Positions 16,735 to 26,896 of a DNA stretch of 64,000 bases are shown in pieces. Both the position numbers and the translations under genes were made by a program. The notes beneath the pieces were generated by a model. That model was not told the origin of the DNA and made no database searches. It worked only from the letters and a program-made list of their open reading frames with translations. Origin of the DNA: Candidatus Vecturithrix granuli (GTDB taxonomy: Bacteria; Moduliflexota; Moduliflexia; Moduliflexales; Moduliflexaceae); assembly GCA_000739535.1 (NCBI GenBank), contig DF820471.1:136903-200902 (forward strand), read 5' to 3'. Numbering within the stretch: the first letter of the stretch is position 1; every line of letters begins with the position of its first letter.

Positions 16735-17952
16735 ATGATGAATACAGGGAAAAAAGCAATAGCTGCAATCGTGTCATCAACCCCCTGGCATATCTGGGGG
16801 TGGGGAGTCCTTTTTTTGATCGCTGGCATTGCTGCAATAATTTATGGCCTGGTCAAAGGATTCTCATTTCTCTTGATCGCGGGAATGGTCTATTTCCTGT
16901 GGACTGCCAGAGGTTTATTGTTGCTCAAGCATTGGGCCTGGTTGACCGCGTTGTGTGGATTTTCTGTCACGCTGTTGTTTAGTCTGCTCGGTCTGCTGCA
17001 AGGCTCTGTGCATATCGGGATTGCGCTGGTGGTCTGGATTCTCGCCGGCGCGCTGATCTGGTATTTCACCGGAACGGCCATGAAACAAGCCTTTGGCGTG
17101 AAGAGTGAGGATGTCAAATTCCTCTTTTTGCTCCCGGCAACGGTTTGGGTGTTATTATTTACGGTCTTTCCTTTCTTCTATGGGGTTAGAACCAGTTTTT
17201 ATAAAGTCCAGATTGGACGCGTTGATAAATTTGTCGGGTTGACAAATTTTATTCGGTTATTCAAAGACTATAAGATCCATAATTCGGTCAAACTCACGTT
17301 TATCTTTATTATCGTGACAGTGGTGATTGAGATTCTGCTGGGATTACTGATCGCCTTACTCTTTAATCAGAAATTGAAACATCTGAAAACCTATCGAACG
17401 ATCATGTTGATGCCCTTGTTTGCCACGCCGGTCGCGATAGGGTTTTTATTTTTGACAATTTTCTATGAAGAAGGTGGGCCGATTAACGGGTTCTTGATTC
17501 CTTTTGGCTACAAAATCCCCTGGCTATCCCACCCTAACTGGTCCATGCTCTCCGTGATGCTGGTCGATATCTGGCAATGGACGCCCTTCTGTTTTCTGGT
17601 CATTCTGGCCGGGCTGCAATCGCTGCCGGAAGAAATCTATCAGGCCGCTGCGCTCGATTATGCTCCGGGCTGGCAGTTGTTTCGTAAAATTACGCTGCCC
17701 ATGCTGCAACCCGTGCTGATCATTGTTTTCTTGCTGCGCCTGATCGAAGCCTGTAAAATTTTCGACATTCCATCGCGTTTGACCAGAGGCGGGCCAGGAA
17801 CGGCGACCATGGTGTATTCATTGTATACCTATTTAACCGGCATGAAATATTTTGATCTGGGCTATGCCTCAGTTCAAGGATTTGCGTTGTTAGTGGTGAT
17901 GATGATTATTGTGACCTTCTTCTTTAAACGCATGAGGCAGATTTATGAGTAA
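16735..17952 (+). CDS. CUT1 ABC permease, MalF-like, with N-terminal membrane extension
   Basis: 405 residues, about 100 more than a normal sugar permease. Residues 15-120 form an extra hydrophobic region of roughly four segments. The standard permease starts near residue 123 (FLFLLPATVWVLLFTVFPFFYG). The EAA loop that meets the ATPase is seen as EEIYQAAALDYAPGWQLFRKITLP (about 300-323), followed by the last segments. It forms the channel with the next permease. The start could be the ATG at 16735 or the adjacent ATG at 16738. Confidence 0.9.
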   Translation: MMNTGKKAIAAIVSSTPWHIWGWGVLFLIAGIAAIIYGLVKGFSFLLIAGMVYFLWTARGLLLLKHWAWLTALCGFSVTLLFSLLGLLQGSVHIGIALVVWILAGALIWYFTGTAMKQAFGVKSEDVKFLFLLPATVWVLLFTVFPFFYGVRTSFYKVQIGRVDKFVGLTNFIRLFKDYKIHNSVKLTFIFIIVTVVIEILLGLLIALLFNQKLKHLKTYRTIMLMPLFATPVAIGFLFLTIFYEEGGPINGFLIPFGYKIPWLSHPNWSMLSVMLVDIWQWTPFCFLVILAGLQSLPEEIYQAAALDYAPGWQLFRKITLPMLQPVLIIVFLLRLIEACKIFDIPSRLTRGGPGTATMVYSLYTYLTGMKYFDLGYASVQGFALLVVMMIIVTFFFKRMRQIYE

Positions 17953-18027
17953 ATCGGAAAACTCTTCCCCTCCCCTCTCCTTTGATGAAAAAGAGAGGGA
18001 AGGCCAAGGAAGGAGTGGAATAGAGTT

Positions 18028-18885
18028 ATGAGTGATCACACAGAAAATAGATGGTCAACAAAACGTGTTCTGGTTGGTTTTGCGATCGCGATATGTTTAA
18101 TATGGGCGATATTTCCGTTTTATTGGGCTATCACCACCTCACTCCGCAAACCGGCTGAAACCTTTACGGTCGCCGGATTGGCCATACCGTTTTTGCAATT
18201 TAAGCCAACGCTGGAAAATTGGGCCGCAGAAATCAAAGTGCCTGAAAATCAACAGGCCTTAAAAAACAGCACGGTCATCGCCTTTAGCAGCGCGATGCTT
18301 GCGACGATCTTAGGCACGCTGGCTGGTTATGGCCTAGCTCGGTTTAAATTTCACAAAGTGAAGAATCCTGATCTGACGATCTGGTTTCTTTCACAACGCG
18401 TCCTGCCGCCGGTGGTTGTGGCAATCCCATTCTTCTTGCTGGCACATCAATTTCAGGCCCTGGATAAGGTTTCAACCTTAATTGTGTTGAATACCACCTT
18501 TAATCTCCCTTTTGCGGTCATCATTATGAGTCAGTTATTTAAAGAACTGCCGATTGAGTTGGAGCAAGCCGCATTGGTTGACGGGTATTCGCGCATCGGC
18601 GCGTTTTTTAAAGTCGCGCTGCCGCTTTCAACTCCCGGATTGGTCGCAACTGGCATTATCTGCCTGGCCTTTGCCTGGAATGAATTTATGTTTGCGCTTA
18701 TTATAGCCCAGCGCAAAGCGATTACCATTCCCTATATTATTTCTGGGGCCTCGGATACTCGCGGCATCCAATTCTGGTTTATCGCGACTCGCGCCCTGAT
18801 GGCGATGGTGCCGCCGACGATCTTAGCGCTGACGGTTCAGAAATTTATCGTGCGCGGCTTAACGTTCGGCGCGGTGAAAGGATAA
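18028..18885 (+). CDS. CUT1 ABC permease, MalG-like
   Basis: 285-residue inner-membrane permease with six expected hydrophobic segments. PFYWAITTSLRKPAETF near residue 31 is the typical start of the second-type permease, and the EAA loop is IELEQAALVDGYSRIGAFFKVALP (about 175-198). AAGGAGTGG lies upstream of the ATG. It pairs with the preceding MalF-like permease; the 75-base gap contains only the ribosome site. Confidence 0.93.
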   Translation: MSDHTENRWSTKRVLVGFAIAICLIWAIFPFYWAITTSLRKPAETFTVAGLAIPFLQFKPTLENWAAEIKVPENQQALKNSTVIAFSSAMLATILGTLAGYGLARFKFHKVKNPDLTIWFLSQRVLPPVVVAIPFFLLAHQFQALDKVSTLIVLNTTFNLPFAVIIMSQLFKELPIELEQAALVDGYSRIGAFFKVALPLSTPGLVATGIICLAFAWNEFMFALIIAQRKAITIPYIISGASDTRGIQFWFIATRALMAMVPPTILALTVQKFIVRGLTFGAVKG

Positions 18886-18894
18886 AAACCTGGT

Positions 18895-18963
18895 AAACGG
18901 TGAAAGGCAAAAGGCAAAAGGTTATATGTCTTTTCGCCCTTTGCTCTTCGCTCTTTGCCCTAA
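18895..18963. repeat. Imperfect inverted repeat within ABC operon
   Basis: AAAGGCAAAAGGCAAAAGG (from about 18903) and CGCCCTTTGCTC...CTTTGCCC (to 18960) are partly complementary and can form a hairpin between the permease and ATPase genes. No ribosome site is visible in front of the ATPase ATG, so the structure may affect its translation. Confidence 0.4.
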
Positions 18964-18966
18964 ATC

Positions 18967-20091
18967 ATGGCAGACGTTGTTTTAAAAAATATCTATAAAG
19001 AATATACTGAAGGTGTGCCTGTGGTGCAGGAATTTAACCTGGAAATCAAAGATAAGGAATTTGTGGTCTTTCTGGGGCCGTCAGGGTGCGGCAAAACGAC
19101 CACCTTAAAAATGATTGCCGGACTTGAAGAGATTACCCGGGGCGAAATTTATATTGACGGTAAACTGGTCAATGATATGGCTCCCAAAGATCGGGATATT
19201 GCCATGGTATTTCAGAGTTACGCCCTCTACCCGCATCTGGACGTGTTTGAAAATATGGCCTTCAGTTTACGTGCCCGAAAATATCCGCAAGCGGAGATTA
19301 AAGAACGCGTGGAACATGCGGCCGAATTGCTTAAAATTCGAGAATTGCTCAGCCGCCTTCCTCGTCACCTTTCCGGAGGGCAGCGCCAGCGCGTCGCACT
19401 GGGACGCGCCATCGTCCGGAAGCCGAAGGTGTTTTTGATGGATGAACCTCTCAGTAATCTCGATGCAAAACTGCGTGTCCACATGCGCTTTGAACTGAAT
19501 AAAATTCATCAGCAGCTTGAAGCCACGACTATTTATGTTACCCATGACCAGATTGAAGCGCTGACCCTGGGGGACCGGCTGGTGTTGATGAAAGATGGCA
19601 TTGTGCAGCAGATTGGGGACCCTCGCACTATGTATAATCAGCCTGCGAACATGTTTGTCGCCGGATTCATCGGCAGTCCTTCGATGAATTTTCTCAACGC
19701 CAAGCTTATCGCTGAGAATGGGGCGTTATGGCTTGATCTGCAAAGCTTTAAATTACAATTGCCGAAACAAGAGCAGAACCTGGATTCGTATCTTGACAAA
19801 CCCGTTGTCGTTGGGTTCCGCCCCGAAGATATTCTTGACAAACCGCGCGCTCCGTTTACTGGAAGCGGTAATATTATGAAAGCGCGGATTGACGTGATCG
19901 AACCAATCGGCGCCGAGGAATTGTTATATGTCTCTTCCGGCGAGCATACTTTTGTCGCTGAAGTTCCCGAACTGATCGGAACGGTGTCTGAAAAACGCGA
20001 GATGGTGCAGCAGGAAATCGAACTCGCCTTTAATATGAGCAAGATCCACCTCTTCGACCCGGAAACGGAAGTCGCAATCCTGAATCCATGA
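18967..20091 (+). CDS. CUT1 ABC transporter ATPase (MsmX/UgpC-like)
   Basis: 374 residues. Walker A is GPSGCGKTTTLK (about 38-49), the Q loop is in VFQSYALYPH, the ABC signature is LSGGQRQR (about 136-143), Walker B is VFLMDEP, followed by the D loop SNLDAKLR and the H loop THDQ. Residues 240 onward are the TOBE/regulatory domain typical of carbohydrate ATPases. It energises import by the two upstream permeases. It starts 81 bases after the last permease gene. Confidence 0.95.
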   Translation: MADVVLKNIYKEYTEGVPVVQEFNLEIKDKEFVVFLGPSGCGKTTTLKMIAGLEEITRGEIYIDGKLVNDMAPKDRDIAMVFQSYALYPHLDVFENMAFSLRARKYPQAEIKERVEHAAELLKIRELLSRLPRHLSGGQRQRVALGRAIVRKPKVFLMDEPLSNLDAKLRVHMRFELNKIHQQLEATTIYVTHDQIEALTLGDRLVLMKDGIVQQIGDPRTMYNQPANMFVAGFIGSPSMNFLNAKLIAENGALWLDLQSFKLQLPKQEQNLDSYLDKPVVVGFRPEDILDKPRAPFTGSGNIMKARIDVIEPIGAEELLYVSSGEHTFVAEVPELIGTVSEKREMVQQEIELAFNMSKIHLFDPETEVAILNP

Positions 20092-20111
20092 ATTTCTAAG
20101 ACGTGTTCCAT

Positions 20112-20151
20112 CCCAATCCCAGCTATCGCCTATCAAAAAGCCGGGATTGGG
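20112..20151. terminator. Hairpin between convergent genes
   Basis: CCCAATCCC (20112-20120) pairs with GGGATTGGG (20143-20151). It lies between the ABC ATPase gene (plus) and the DUF6485 gene (minus). The T-run is weak, so termination is only likely. Confidence 0.45.
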
Positions 20152-20177
20152 TATATTCTTGTTTGTCGTTCCCTGCC

Positions 20178-20375
20178 TTATGTGTGAAGTTGCATAAAAC
20201 GCCGGATGCTGCGGTCATAGCTGCGTTGCACATCATTGGGAAAATAACAGGCCGGCAATTCTCCCATCTGACGATGGTAAGCGATACATTCACAGCAATG
20301 TCCTTTATGCGGACAGGGATCATAAGTGCAATTGCACATTTTCAGGTTTTTTTCATAATTTGAGCATGTTTTCAT
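20178..20375 (-). CDS. Small Cys-rich protein, DUF6485 family
   Basis: 65 residues with Cys at 4, 14, 16, 21, 27, 28, 30 and 43. The pattern [28 protein letters not shown] and the [20 protein letters not shown] ending match the DUF6485 family of small metal-binding-type proteins of anaerobes as I know it. AAAGGAG precedes the ATG. Function is unknown. Confidence 0.85.
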   Translation of the reverse strand: MKTCSNYEKNLKMCNCTYDPCPHKGHCCECIAYHRQMGELPACYFPNDVQRSYDRSIRRFMQLHT

Positions 20376-20500
20376 GATACGACTCCTTTAAGTGAGTTAA
20401 CTTAGAATTCTTTTTGAACGCGTTAGATAAGAAAAGCAACAAGTTGTGTGTCAAGGGAAAAAATTTTAGATCACGTGAATAGCACTTTGTTCGTAAGGTT

Positions 20501-21712
20501 TTAGCGTTCATCTGCGCCAATATCATAGCCTCTGTCTCGCGGTCGCAGGTCACAATCAAAATCCTGAAACACTTCTGGTAATGGCTGTCCTTGATCAACA
20601 ACCCTTGGTTCTGATGTGGCAAGGTGTAAATCTCCACTCCTCGGATTGACAAACCAGGAAGGTTGCGCATTAGTAATATTCGTTTCGACTTTGCCGCTTC
20701 CGCCATCTCGACTTGCAATAGCGACGTTAGTCAGGTTGTTGAGAATAGAGACATCGCGTGTGCCGGCAAAACGATATTCGATTGAATTGCGATAATGCTC
20801 TGTAAACACGGTATTATGATAGACTCTTGTTCCATGCGCATTCTCCAGACCAATCCCCACATCTCGGGTGGTATGAACCATATTATTCCGAATCATGCCG
20901 CCGATATGTCCTCGGTCTCCTAAGCCAAAGCCTATTCCTCGATCACAATTAGTGATCATGTTATTTTCGACCAGTGTGTTTTGAGATTCGGACCAGAAAT
21001 GGATGGCATGTTCTGCTAATTCACCTTCAGGACTGCGAATATTTCGGAAGAGATTGTTGCGAATAATCCAATTGTGGGCTTGATGTGCGTCAATCCCGCC
21101 AATGTAATACTGAGGGCCAACCCCGGCGCTGTATTCAAACACGCACCATTCCACCAGTCCGTTATCGGAACTGTCGTTATCGTCAGGACGATAGGAGACT
21201 TTCAGCATTTGTTCGCCTGTATCCACAAAGCGGACGTTATGTATAATCGGATTATCGGCATCGCTATGAATTTGTACTGCATGATTCGCCACCCACCCGA
21301 TCGTCATATCAGCTACCACAAAGTTGTCGCCCGGGACATTAAAAATATGTGATATTCCTCCATACATCCCGTGTCCATGAATAATCACGGCATCCTGACG
21401 ACCTGATTTACTCCGAAAGGCGACATTATTGCCGCTAATCCAGAGCACCTGGTCAAGCGCATAGGTGCCATCTTCAAGGAAGATCGTCAGATTTCCGGTT
21501 GCGTTGGCGTGTTGTACTGCGTTCACAAGCTCACTTACCGTACTAACAGTGACCGTTGATCCCCGAGGATCAGGCAACGGGGTTACAAGACAGGCTGAGG
21601 CATTTTGTTCCGGGAAGGGAATTGGGGGTGAGGTGGATGAAGCAGAACACGATATAAACATCATAATCCCTAACAGGCGCAAAATCTTTTGATGTTGCTT
21701 GCTCTTTTTCAT
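20501..21712 (-). CDS. Right-handed beta-helix lipoprotein
   Basis: 403 residues. The N-terminus is a signal sequence with a probable lipobox (MMFISC, Cys 22). The body is a parallel beta-helix of pectate-lyase-like repeats rich in Asn ladders (such as NNLFRNI, ENNMITNCDRGIGF, RNNMVHTTRDVGIGLEN). The end, DCDLRPRDRGYDIGADE, is the usual tail of secreted proteins with PbH1 repeats. It probably binds or cleaves a polysaccharide at the cell surface; no catalytic site can be fixed. The ATG at 21712 has AAAGGAGG before it; the 22 codons upstream are not likely translated. It lies downstream of the NtrC-type regulator. Confidence 0.85.
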   Translation of the reverse strand: MKKSKQHQKILRLLGIMMFISCSASSTSPPIPFPEQNASACLVTPLPDPRGSTVTVSTVSELVNAVQHANATGNLTIFLEDGTYALDQVLWISGNNVAFRSKSGRQDAVIIHGHGMYGGISHIFNVPGDNFVVADMTIGWVANHAVQIHSDADNPIIHNVRFVDTGEQMLKVSYRPDDNDSSDNGLVEWCVFEYSAGVGPQYYIGGIDAHQAHNWIIRNNLFRNIRSPEGELAEHAIHFWSESQNTLVENNMITNCDRGIGFGLGDRGHIGGMIRNNMVHTTRDVGIGLENAHGTRVYHNTVFTEHYRNSIEYRFAGTRDVSILNNLTNVAIASRDGGSGKVETNITNAQPSWFVNPRSGDLHLATSEPRVVDQGQPLPEVFQDFDCDLRPRDRGYDIGADER

Positions 21713-21764
21713 GTGCAAATCCTCCTTTCTCTTTGAAAAAACATAGAACTTTCCCAGAAGTTTC

Positions 21765-23096
21765 TTACATCTTCGCAAATTCTGTCAAATCATATTCTTT
21801 GAGTTTATTCAGGATGGTTCGCCGATTAATGCCCAACTCTTCTGCTGCTCGGGTTTTATTGCCTTCCCAGCGTTGCAGAGCTTCGATAATCGCCTGTTTT
21901 TGGATTTCGTCCAGGGTTCCCCGCCTTACAGAAGGTTGAGGAGCAGTTTGATGAATTCCAAGATCTTTCAGGGTAATCGTTTCTGTTTGAGCGAGAATAA
22001 TAGCTCGTTCAATCATATTCTCAAGTTCGCGGACATTTCCTGGAAACGGATAGGTTTGCAGGGCGCGCACAGCTTCTGGATCAATCTGATACACGGGTTT
22101 TCCCTCTCTGCGCGTAAATTGTTTGATAAAATGTCCGACAAGTAAAGGGATATCTTCCTTGCGATCTCTGAGGGTAGGCAACGTAATTTGTAGTACATTC
22201 AGACGATAATACAGATCTTCACGAAATAAGCCTTTTTTTAACTGTTCTTCAAGATTTTTATTCGTTGCCGTGATAATCCTCACATCAATAGGAATATTTT
22301 GCGTTCCTCCAAGTCGCTGAATCTTACGCTCCTGAAGCACTCGCAGTAATTTTATTTGTAGATGAATTGGCATGTCCCCCACTTCATCAAGAAACAACGT
22401 TCCAGATGATGCGAGTTCAAACATTCCGAGTTTTCGTGTGCTTGCTCCGGTAAACGCGCCTTTTTCATATCCGAATAATTCACTTTCCAACAAGGTTTCC
22501 GGAACTCCTCCCATGTTGAGAGCAACAAAAGGTTTATTTGCCCGGGGAGACAGCCGATGAATGGCTCGGGCAATCACTTCTTTACCTGTCCCACTCTCTC
22601 CGTTAATCAGAACGGTTGAGGAGGTTGGGGCAATTTGCTCGACAATGGCTGTCACTTTCTTCATCGCCGGACTTTCCCCAATCCAATTCTGCATTTCAGA
22701 AAAATTTCGTTTCCCTATCTCGATCTGATCCTGAAGTCTCCGGCTTTCAACAAGTCGTTTCAATCTTATCAAAAATTCATCAAGATCAAAGGGTTTGACC
22801 AGATAATCCTGGGCCCCACGTTTCATCGCTTCTACCGCATCATAAATATCACCATAGCCAGACATCATGATCACCGGCAGTGATGGCCCTTCTTCCTGAA
22901 TCCATTTCAGGAGATCGAGTCCGGTCATTCCAGGCATATTCAAATCTGTTACCACGGCGTCAAAGATTTCCTCTTCAAGTCGTCGTTTCGCCGAAAGCCC
23001 ATTTTCAGCCGCCGTCATTTCGACTCCTTCTAATTGACAAAATTTGATGATTCTTTCCCGAAAATACTTGTCATCTTCGACAATAAGAATTCTCAT
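21765..23096 (-). CDS. NtrC-family sigma-54 response regulator
   Basis: 443 residues: receiver domain (1-120, phospho-acceptor Asp 51, KP at 101-102), AAA+ sigma-54 activation domain (about 138-370: Walker A GESGTGKE at 166-173, GAFTGA loop 213-218, Walker B LFLDEVGD near 234-241), and a Fis-type helix-turn-helix ([20 protein letters not shown], 413-432). It activates sigma-54 promoters after phosphorylation. AAAGGAG precedes the ATG. Its cognate kinase is probably one of the two hybrid kinases encoded divergently from 23440. The beta-helix gene lies just downstream. Confidence 0.95.
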   Translation of the reverse strand: MRILIVEDDKYFRERIIKFCQLEGVEMTAAENGLSAKRRLEEEIFDAVVTDLNMPGMTGLDLLKWIQEEGPSLPVIMMSGYGDIYDAVEAMKRGAQDYLVKPFDLDEFLIRLKRLVESRRLQDQIEIGKRNFSEMQNWIGESPAMKKVTAIVEQIAPTSSTVLINGESGTGKEVIARAIHRLSPRANKPFVALNMGGVPETLLESELFGYEKGAFTGASTRKLGMFELASSGTLFLDEVGDMPIHLQIKLLRVLQERKIQRLGGTQNIPIDVRIITATNKNLEEQLKKGLFREDLYYRLNVLQITLPTLRDRKEDIPLLVGHFIKQFTRREGKPVYQIDPEAVRALQTYPFPGNVRELENMIERAIILAQTETITLKDLGIHQTAPQPSVRRGTLDEIQKQAIIEALQRWEGNKTRAAEELGINRRTILNKLKEYDLTEFAKM

Positions 23097-23376
23097 GATG
23101 AACTCCTTTTATCAGAAAGAAAAAAATTGTATCTTCTTTTCCTGGAAAAAGAAAAGAAGTTCTTGCCTTTTTTGGGATAGAGAAAAAAATTTGGTAAACG
23201 TTGAGTTTGTGCATACAATATAAGTAACTCCAAGAATGAAGAATAAATAAGAATTTTCTGATTTTTACTGCATAACAGCAGTTCTCATCAACCAAATGTG
23301 TTTATAGTTACTCAAAAAAGTCAATAATAAGGAAATTGTCAACAAGAAAAGAGATTGTTCTATTTTCATGAAAAAA

Positions 23377-23393
23377 CATGTAACACTTACATG
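23377..23393. promoter_or_regulatory. Dyad in the divergent control region
   Basis: CATGTAA-CAC-TTACATG, a perfect 7+7 dyad with a three-base spacer, lies 47 bases before the hybrid kinase ATG, within the 343-base gap between the NtrC-type gene and the kinase genes. It looks like an operator for a dimeric regulator. No sigma-54 promoter consensus is seen nearby. Confidence 0.45.
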
Positions 23394-23439
23394 AGAACCC
23401 TGTCCATATAAAAAATATGGAATTGTGCGGAGTGATGGT

Positions 23440-25740
23440 ATGGAGATTTTGTTCAGAGAAAAAGAACGACAAAGAACCCAATCTGCCCTTTACGAAAGTG
23501 AAACTCGTTATCGGGAACTCGCCGATAGCATTACTGATATTTTCTTTGCACTTGATAATCATCTGACGATTACTTACTGGAATAAAGCTACTGAGCATCT
23601 TACAGGGATGCCAGCCGATAAAGCCCTGGGAAAACCCTTATACGATATTTTCCCGAGAATCAAAGAAACCCAGGTTGAAGCGGTCTATTTTAAGGTCAAA
23701 GAAACCCAACAACCGTACAGCTTTATCCAACCTTATCCGTTGAAAGAAAAACCAGCTTTTTTTGAAATCAGTGTCTATCCTTCACGTGATGGTGTCTCCG
23801 TATTTGCGAAAAATGTCACCTATCATAAACAAATGGAAGAGGCGTTGAAAAAAAGTTGGGATTATCTGCAAAATCTCAATAATTCCTTAGGCGATGCGAT
23901 TTTCACGGTGAGCCTGCCTGAGCAGACGATTGATTATGTCAACAAAGCAGTAGAACATATTTTTGGCTATACCACCGAAGAGTGCATCGGGAAATCCACG
24001 CGTGTGTTTTTTCCAGATAGAAAGGGTTATCTTTTTTTTGCCCGACATTTACAAGCCGCAATTGCGCAGCAGAGAAAGATTTTACGAACGGAACAACTGC
24101 TCAAGCGCAAAAATGGAGGGTACTTTACCGCTGAAATTACTACCACTTTTCTCAATGAAACTGGCGATCTGACCGGGATTATCAGTATTGTCAGAGATGT
24201 GACCGACCGGAAGCAGATGGAACTCGCTCTTAAACAAGAGCGAGCCTCGCTTGCCCAAAAAGTTGAAGAGCGCACTGAGGAACTGAAGCACATGAATGCT
24301 GAACTGGCGCGAGCATCGAGGCTTAAAGATGAATTTTTGGCCAATATCAGCCATGATCTACGTACGCCGCTCAACGCCATTTTAGGGTATGCCAAAATTT
24401 TGAAAAAATCCCGAGAATTGACCCCGCTTCAATATGAAGGTTTGAACACGATTCAAAGCAGTGGAGAACAACTCTTGCAACTCATTAACGACATTTTAGA
24501 ATTAGCCCGGATCGAAGCCGGACACTTAGAACTTCAGCCGGTTGATCTGCACCTCCCGGAATTTCTGCAACATATTGTGAATATCATTCGAATGCGATCT
24601 GAACCAAAAGGAATTGTCTTTGTTTATGACCCTGTCCTGAATTTGCCATCTGGAATTCGGGCTGACAAGAAACGATTGCATGAAATTCTGATCAATCTCC
24701 TTGACAATGCTGTGAAATTTACAGATCAGGGTAAAGTGACATTCCGTGTGCGGTGTTCTGAAGGACACGTTCCATTTACAGAACCGACCAAAGTGCCGCC
24801 CGTCACTCACTTGCGTTTTGAAGTGCAGGATACCGGCCCGGGAATTCCTGACGATCACCTCGAAGAAATTTTTCTGCCCTTTCAACGGCTTAATCTTCAT
24901 CATCAGGCGATTGAAGGCACCGGGCTTGGACTGGCAATCAGCCGGCAATTTGTGAAAATGATGGGCGGGGAACTCTCTGTTCAGAGCACGCCTGGGGAAG
25001 GAAGCCTCTTCTGGTTTGAAATATCTGTGCCAATCATATCAACAAATTTTTCGGAGGTTGACATTCACCAACCTGAAATTATTGGCTATCATGGTAAACG
25101 ACAGACCATTCTGCTTGTTGATGACAAAGAAGTGAATCGCGCCGTGTTACGGAATATCTTACTGCCGCTAGGGTTTGAGGTTCTTGAGGCAGAGAATGGG
25201 AGGCAGTGCCTTGAATTAGTCGTGCAAAAGCATCCTGATGTCATCTTATTAGATTTGCGTATGCCAGAGGCCGATGGTTTTGAAACTGCACGACAAATTC
25301 GTCACACTGAAGGCGTCAGTGCTACGATCATTATTGCCATTTCTGCCAGTACTCTGGAAAAAACTCAAAAAAGAAGCCTGGAAGCCGGGTGCAATCTGTT
25401 TCTTGCGAAACCCCTGGAACTCGACAGATTATTGGAAGCTCTGCAAACCTATTTACACGTGCAGTGGATTTACCAGGTCCCAGAACCATTACCCCCCTCT
25501 CAACTTTTTCAGAATGATCAAATCCTGAGCATTCGCTTACCGACCGAGGAACGCACCATGTTAAAAAAATTTGCCCAATGTGGCAATATCACCAGGATTT
25601 TGAAATATCTCGACATGCTTGAGCAGCAGGGAGAAACATATCTCCCGTTTGTGACAGCACTTCGAAAACTTGCGAAAAATTTTCAGATGAAAAACATTCT
25701 TGAACTTCTTGACCAAATGGAGGAACAGCATGAATCATGA
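23440..25740 (+). CDS. Hybrid sensor histidine kinase (PAS-PAS-HK-REC)
   Basis: 766 residues, no membrane segment, so likely a cytoplasmic sensor. PAS domains span about 20-130 and 140-260. A coiled coil (265-295) leads to HisKA with the phospho-His in SHDLRTPLN (His 305). The ATPase domain has NLLDNAVKF, DTGPGIP and GTGLGLAIS. A receiver domain follows (about 565-680; LLVDDKE and ILLDLRMPEADG). The last 90 residues are helical and not assigned; a phosphotransfer domain is possible but no clear His site is seen. GGAG at 23429-23432 supports the ATG at 23440 over an upstream GTG. Its TGA overlaps the next gene's start, so the two are co-translated. Confidence 0.92.
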   Translation: MEILFREKERQRTQSALYESETRYRELADSITDIFFALDNHLTITYWNKATEHLTGMPADKALGKPLYDIFPRIKETQVEAVYFKVKETQQPYSFIQPYPLKEKPAFFEISVYPSRDGVSVFAKNVTYHKQMEEALKKSWDYLQNLNNSLGDAIFTVSLPEQTIDYVNKAVEHIFGYTTEECIGKSTRVFFPDRKGYLFFARHLQAAIAQQRKILRTEQLLKRKNGGYFTAEITTTFLNETGDLTGIISIVRDVTDRKQMELALKQERASLAQKVEERTEELKHMNAELARASRLKDEFLANISHDLRTPLNAILGYAKILKKSRELTPLQYEGLNTIQSSGEQLLQLINDILELARIEAGHLELQPVDLHLPEFLQHIVNIIRMRSEPKGIVFVYDPVLNLPSGIRADKKRLHEILINLLDNAVKFTDQGKVTFRVRCSEGHVPFTEPTKVPPVTHLRFEVQDTGPGIPDDHLEEIFLPFQRLNLHHQAIEGTGLGLAISRQFVKMMGGELSVQSTPGEGSLFWFEISVPIISTNFSEVDIHQPEIIGYHGKRQTILLVDDKEVNRAVLRNILLPLGFEVLEAENGRQCLELVVQKHPDVILLDLRMPEADGFETARQIRHTEGVSATIIIAISASTLEKTQKRSLEAGCNLFLAKPLELDRLLEALQTYLHVQWIYQVPEPLPPSQLFQNDQILSIRLPTEERTMLKKFAQCGNITRILKYLDMLEQQGETYLPFVTALRKLAKNFQMKNILELLDQMEEQHES

Positions 25741-26881
25741 CGTCTCCTCAATTTTAGTAGTTGAAGATAATCCGGCCACATTGAGTCTCTTATTTAATTT
25801 ATTAGATGAAGCCGGATTTGAAGTACTGGTTTCTCAGGATGGGGAAAATGCTATAACAGTGGCGACAACGGCACAACCAGACATGATCCTCTTAGATGTG
25901 CTCATGTCTGGCATGGATGGGTTTGAAACCTGCCAACGCTTGAAAGCTTGCCCTGAAACCAAAGATATCCCGGTGATTTTCATGACCGCGCTCACCAAAA
26001 CGGTTGATAAAGTCAAGGGTTTTGAACTAGGCGCTGTGGATTATATTACAAAACCGATTGAACCGGAAGAAGTCTTGATGCGTATTAAGACTCATTTGAT
26101 GTTACAACAGTTACAGTGCGATCTGCAAATCAAAAACAGAGAACTTCATGCCGCGCTTGAACGCGAACAAGAATTAAACAAACTCAAATCTCGATTTATT
26201 TCCATGGCCTCGCATGAATTTCGCACTCCTTTAGCCACTATTCGTTTATCAGGCAATTTATTGGGACGCTACTATGCCAAATGTCCCCAAGCGCCAGACA
26301 TCGAAAGAAAAATCAGGGAAGAACTCGATGTCATCGATCATTCAGTCACGCAAATGACCGTCACGCTTGATGAAGTCTTGACGCTCTCAACATCGGAAGC
26401 CGGAAAAATGACATTTTCCCCGGTTTCTTTTGATTTACGCGAGTTCTGTCAAACTATTATGACACGCTTTACCTTGATTGCAGCAAAAACCCATCGATTG
26501 ATTTTCCAGAGTGCGAACAAACATCTTCAGATTGTTGCGGACCCGAAATTACTTGACCAAATTCTCTCAAATTTATTATCAAACGCTATGAAATATTCTC
26601 CCCAGGGAAGTACGATCCTTTGCCAGTTGACAGAACATGAGCGTCAGGCTATCGTGTCTGTGAAAGATGAGGGCATGGGGATTTCAGCGGAAGATCAACA
26701 ACATCTCTTTGAACCCTTTCGTCGAGGAACGAATGTCAAACATATTCAGGGAACAGGGCTTGGGCTCTCTATTGTAAAGCAATTTGTCGAACTGCACGGA
26801 GGAACAATCACTGTGGAAAGCCAGATCGAAGTCGGCACGACATTTTTCATCACTCTCCCACTTCGTAAAGAAGGAGCGTGA
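25730..26881 (+). CDS. Receiver-histidine kinase hybrid protein
   Basis: 383 residues: receiver domain (about 7-125, Asp 56 in ILLDVLMSG, KP at 108-109), a short helical linker, HisKA with His 162 in SHEFRTPLAT, and an ATPase domain ending GTGLGLSIVKQF and GTTFFITLPL. Such REC-first kinases act as relay kinases receiving phosphate from another kinase. It overlaps the preceding hybrid kinase gene by 11 bases, and GGAGG within that gene serves as its ribosome site. Confidence 0.93.
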   Translation: MNHDVSSILVVEDNPATLSLLFNLLDEAGFEVLVSQDGENAITVATTAQPDMILLDVLMSGMDGFETCQRLKACPETKDIPVIFMTALTKTVDKVKGFELGAVDYITKPIEPEEVLMRIKTHLMLQQLQCDLQIKNRELHAALEREQELNKLKSRFISMASHEFRTPLATIRLSGNLLGRYYAKCPQAPDIERKIREELDVIDHSVTQMTVTLDEVLTLSTSEAGKMTFSPVSFDLREFCQTIMTRFTLIAAKTHRLIFQSANKHLQIVADPKLLDQILSNLLSNAMKYSPQGSTILCQLTEHERQAIVSVKDEGMGISAEDQQHLFEPFRRGTNVKHIQGTGLGLSIVKQFVELHGGTITVESQIEVGTTFFITLPLRKEGA

Positions 26882-26896
26882 AAGAACGTGTAGAGT

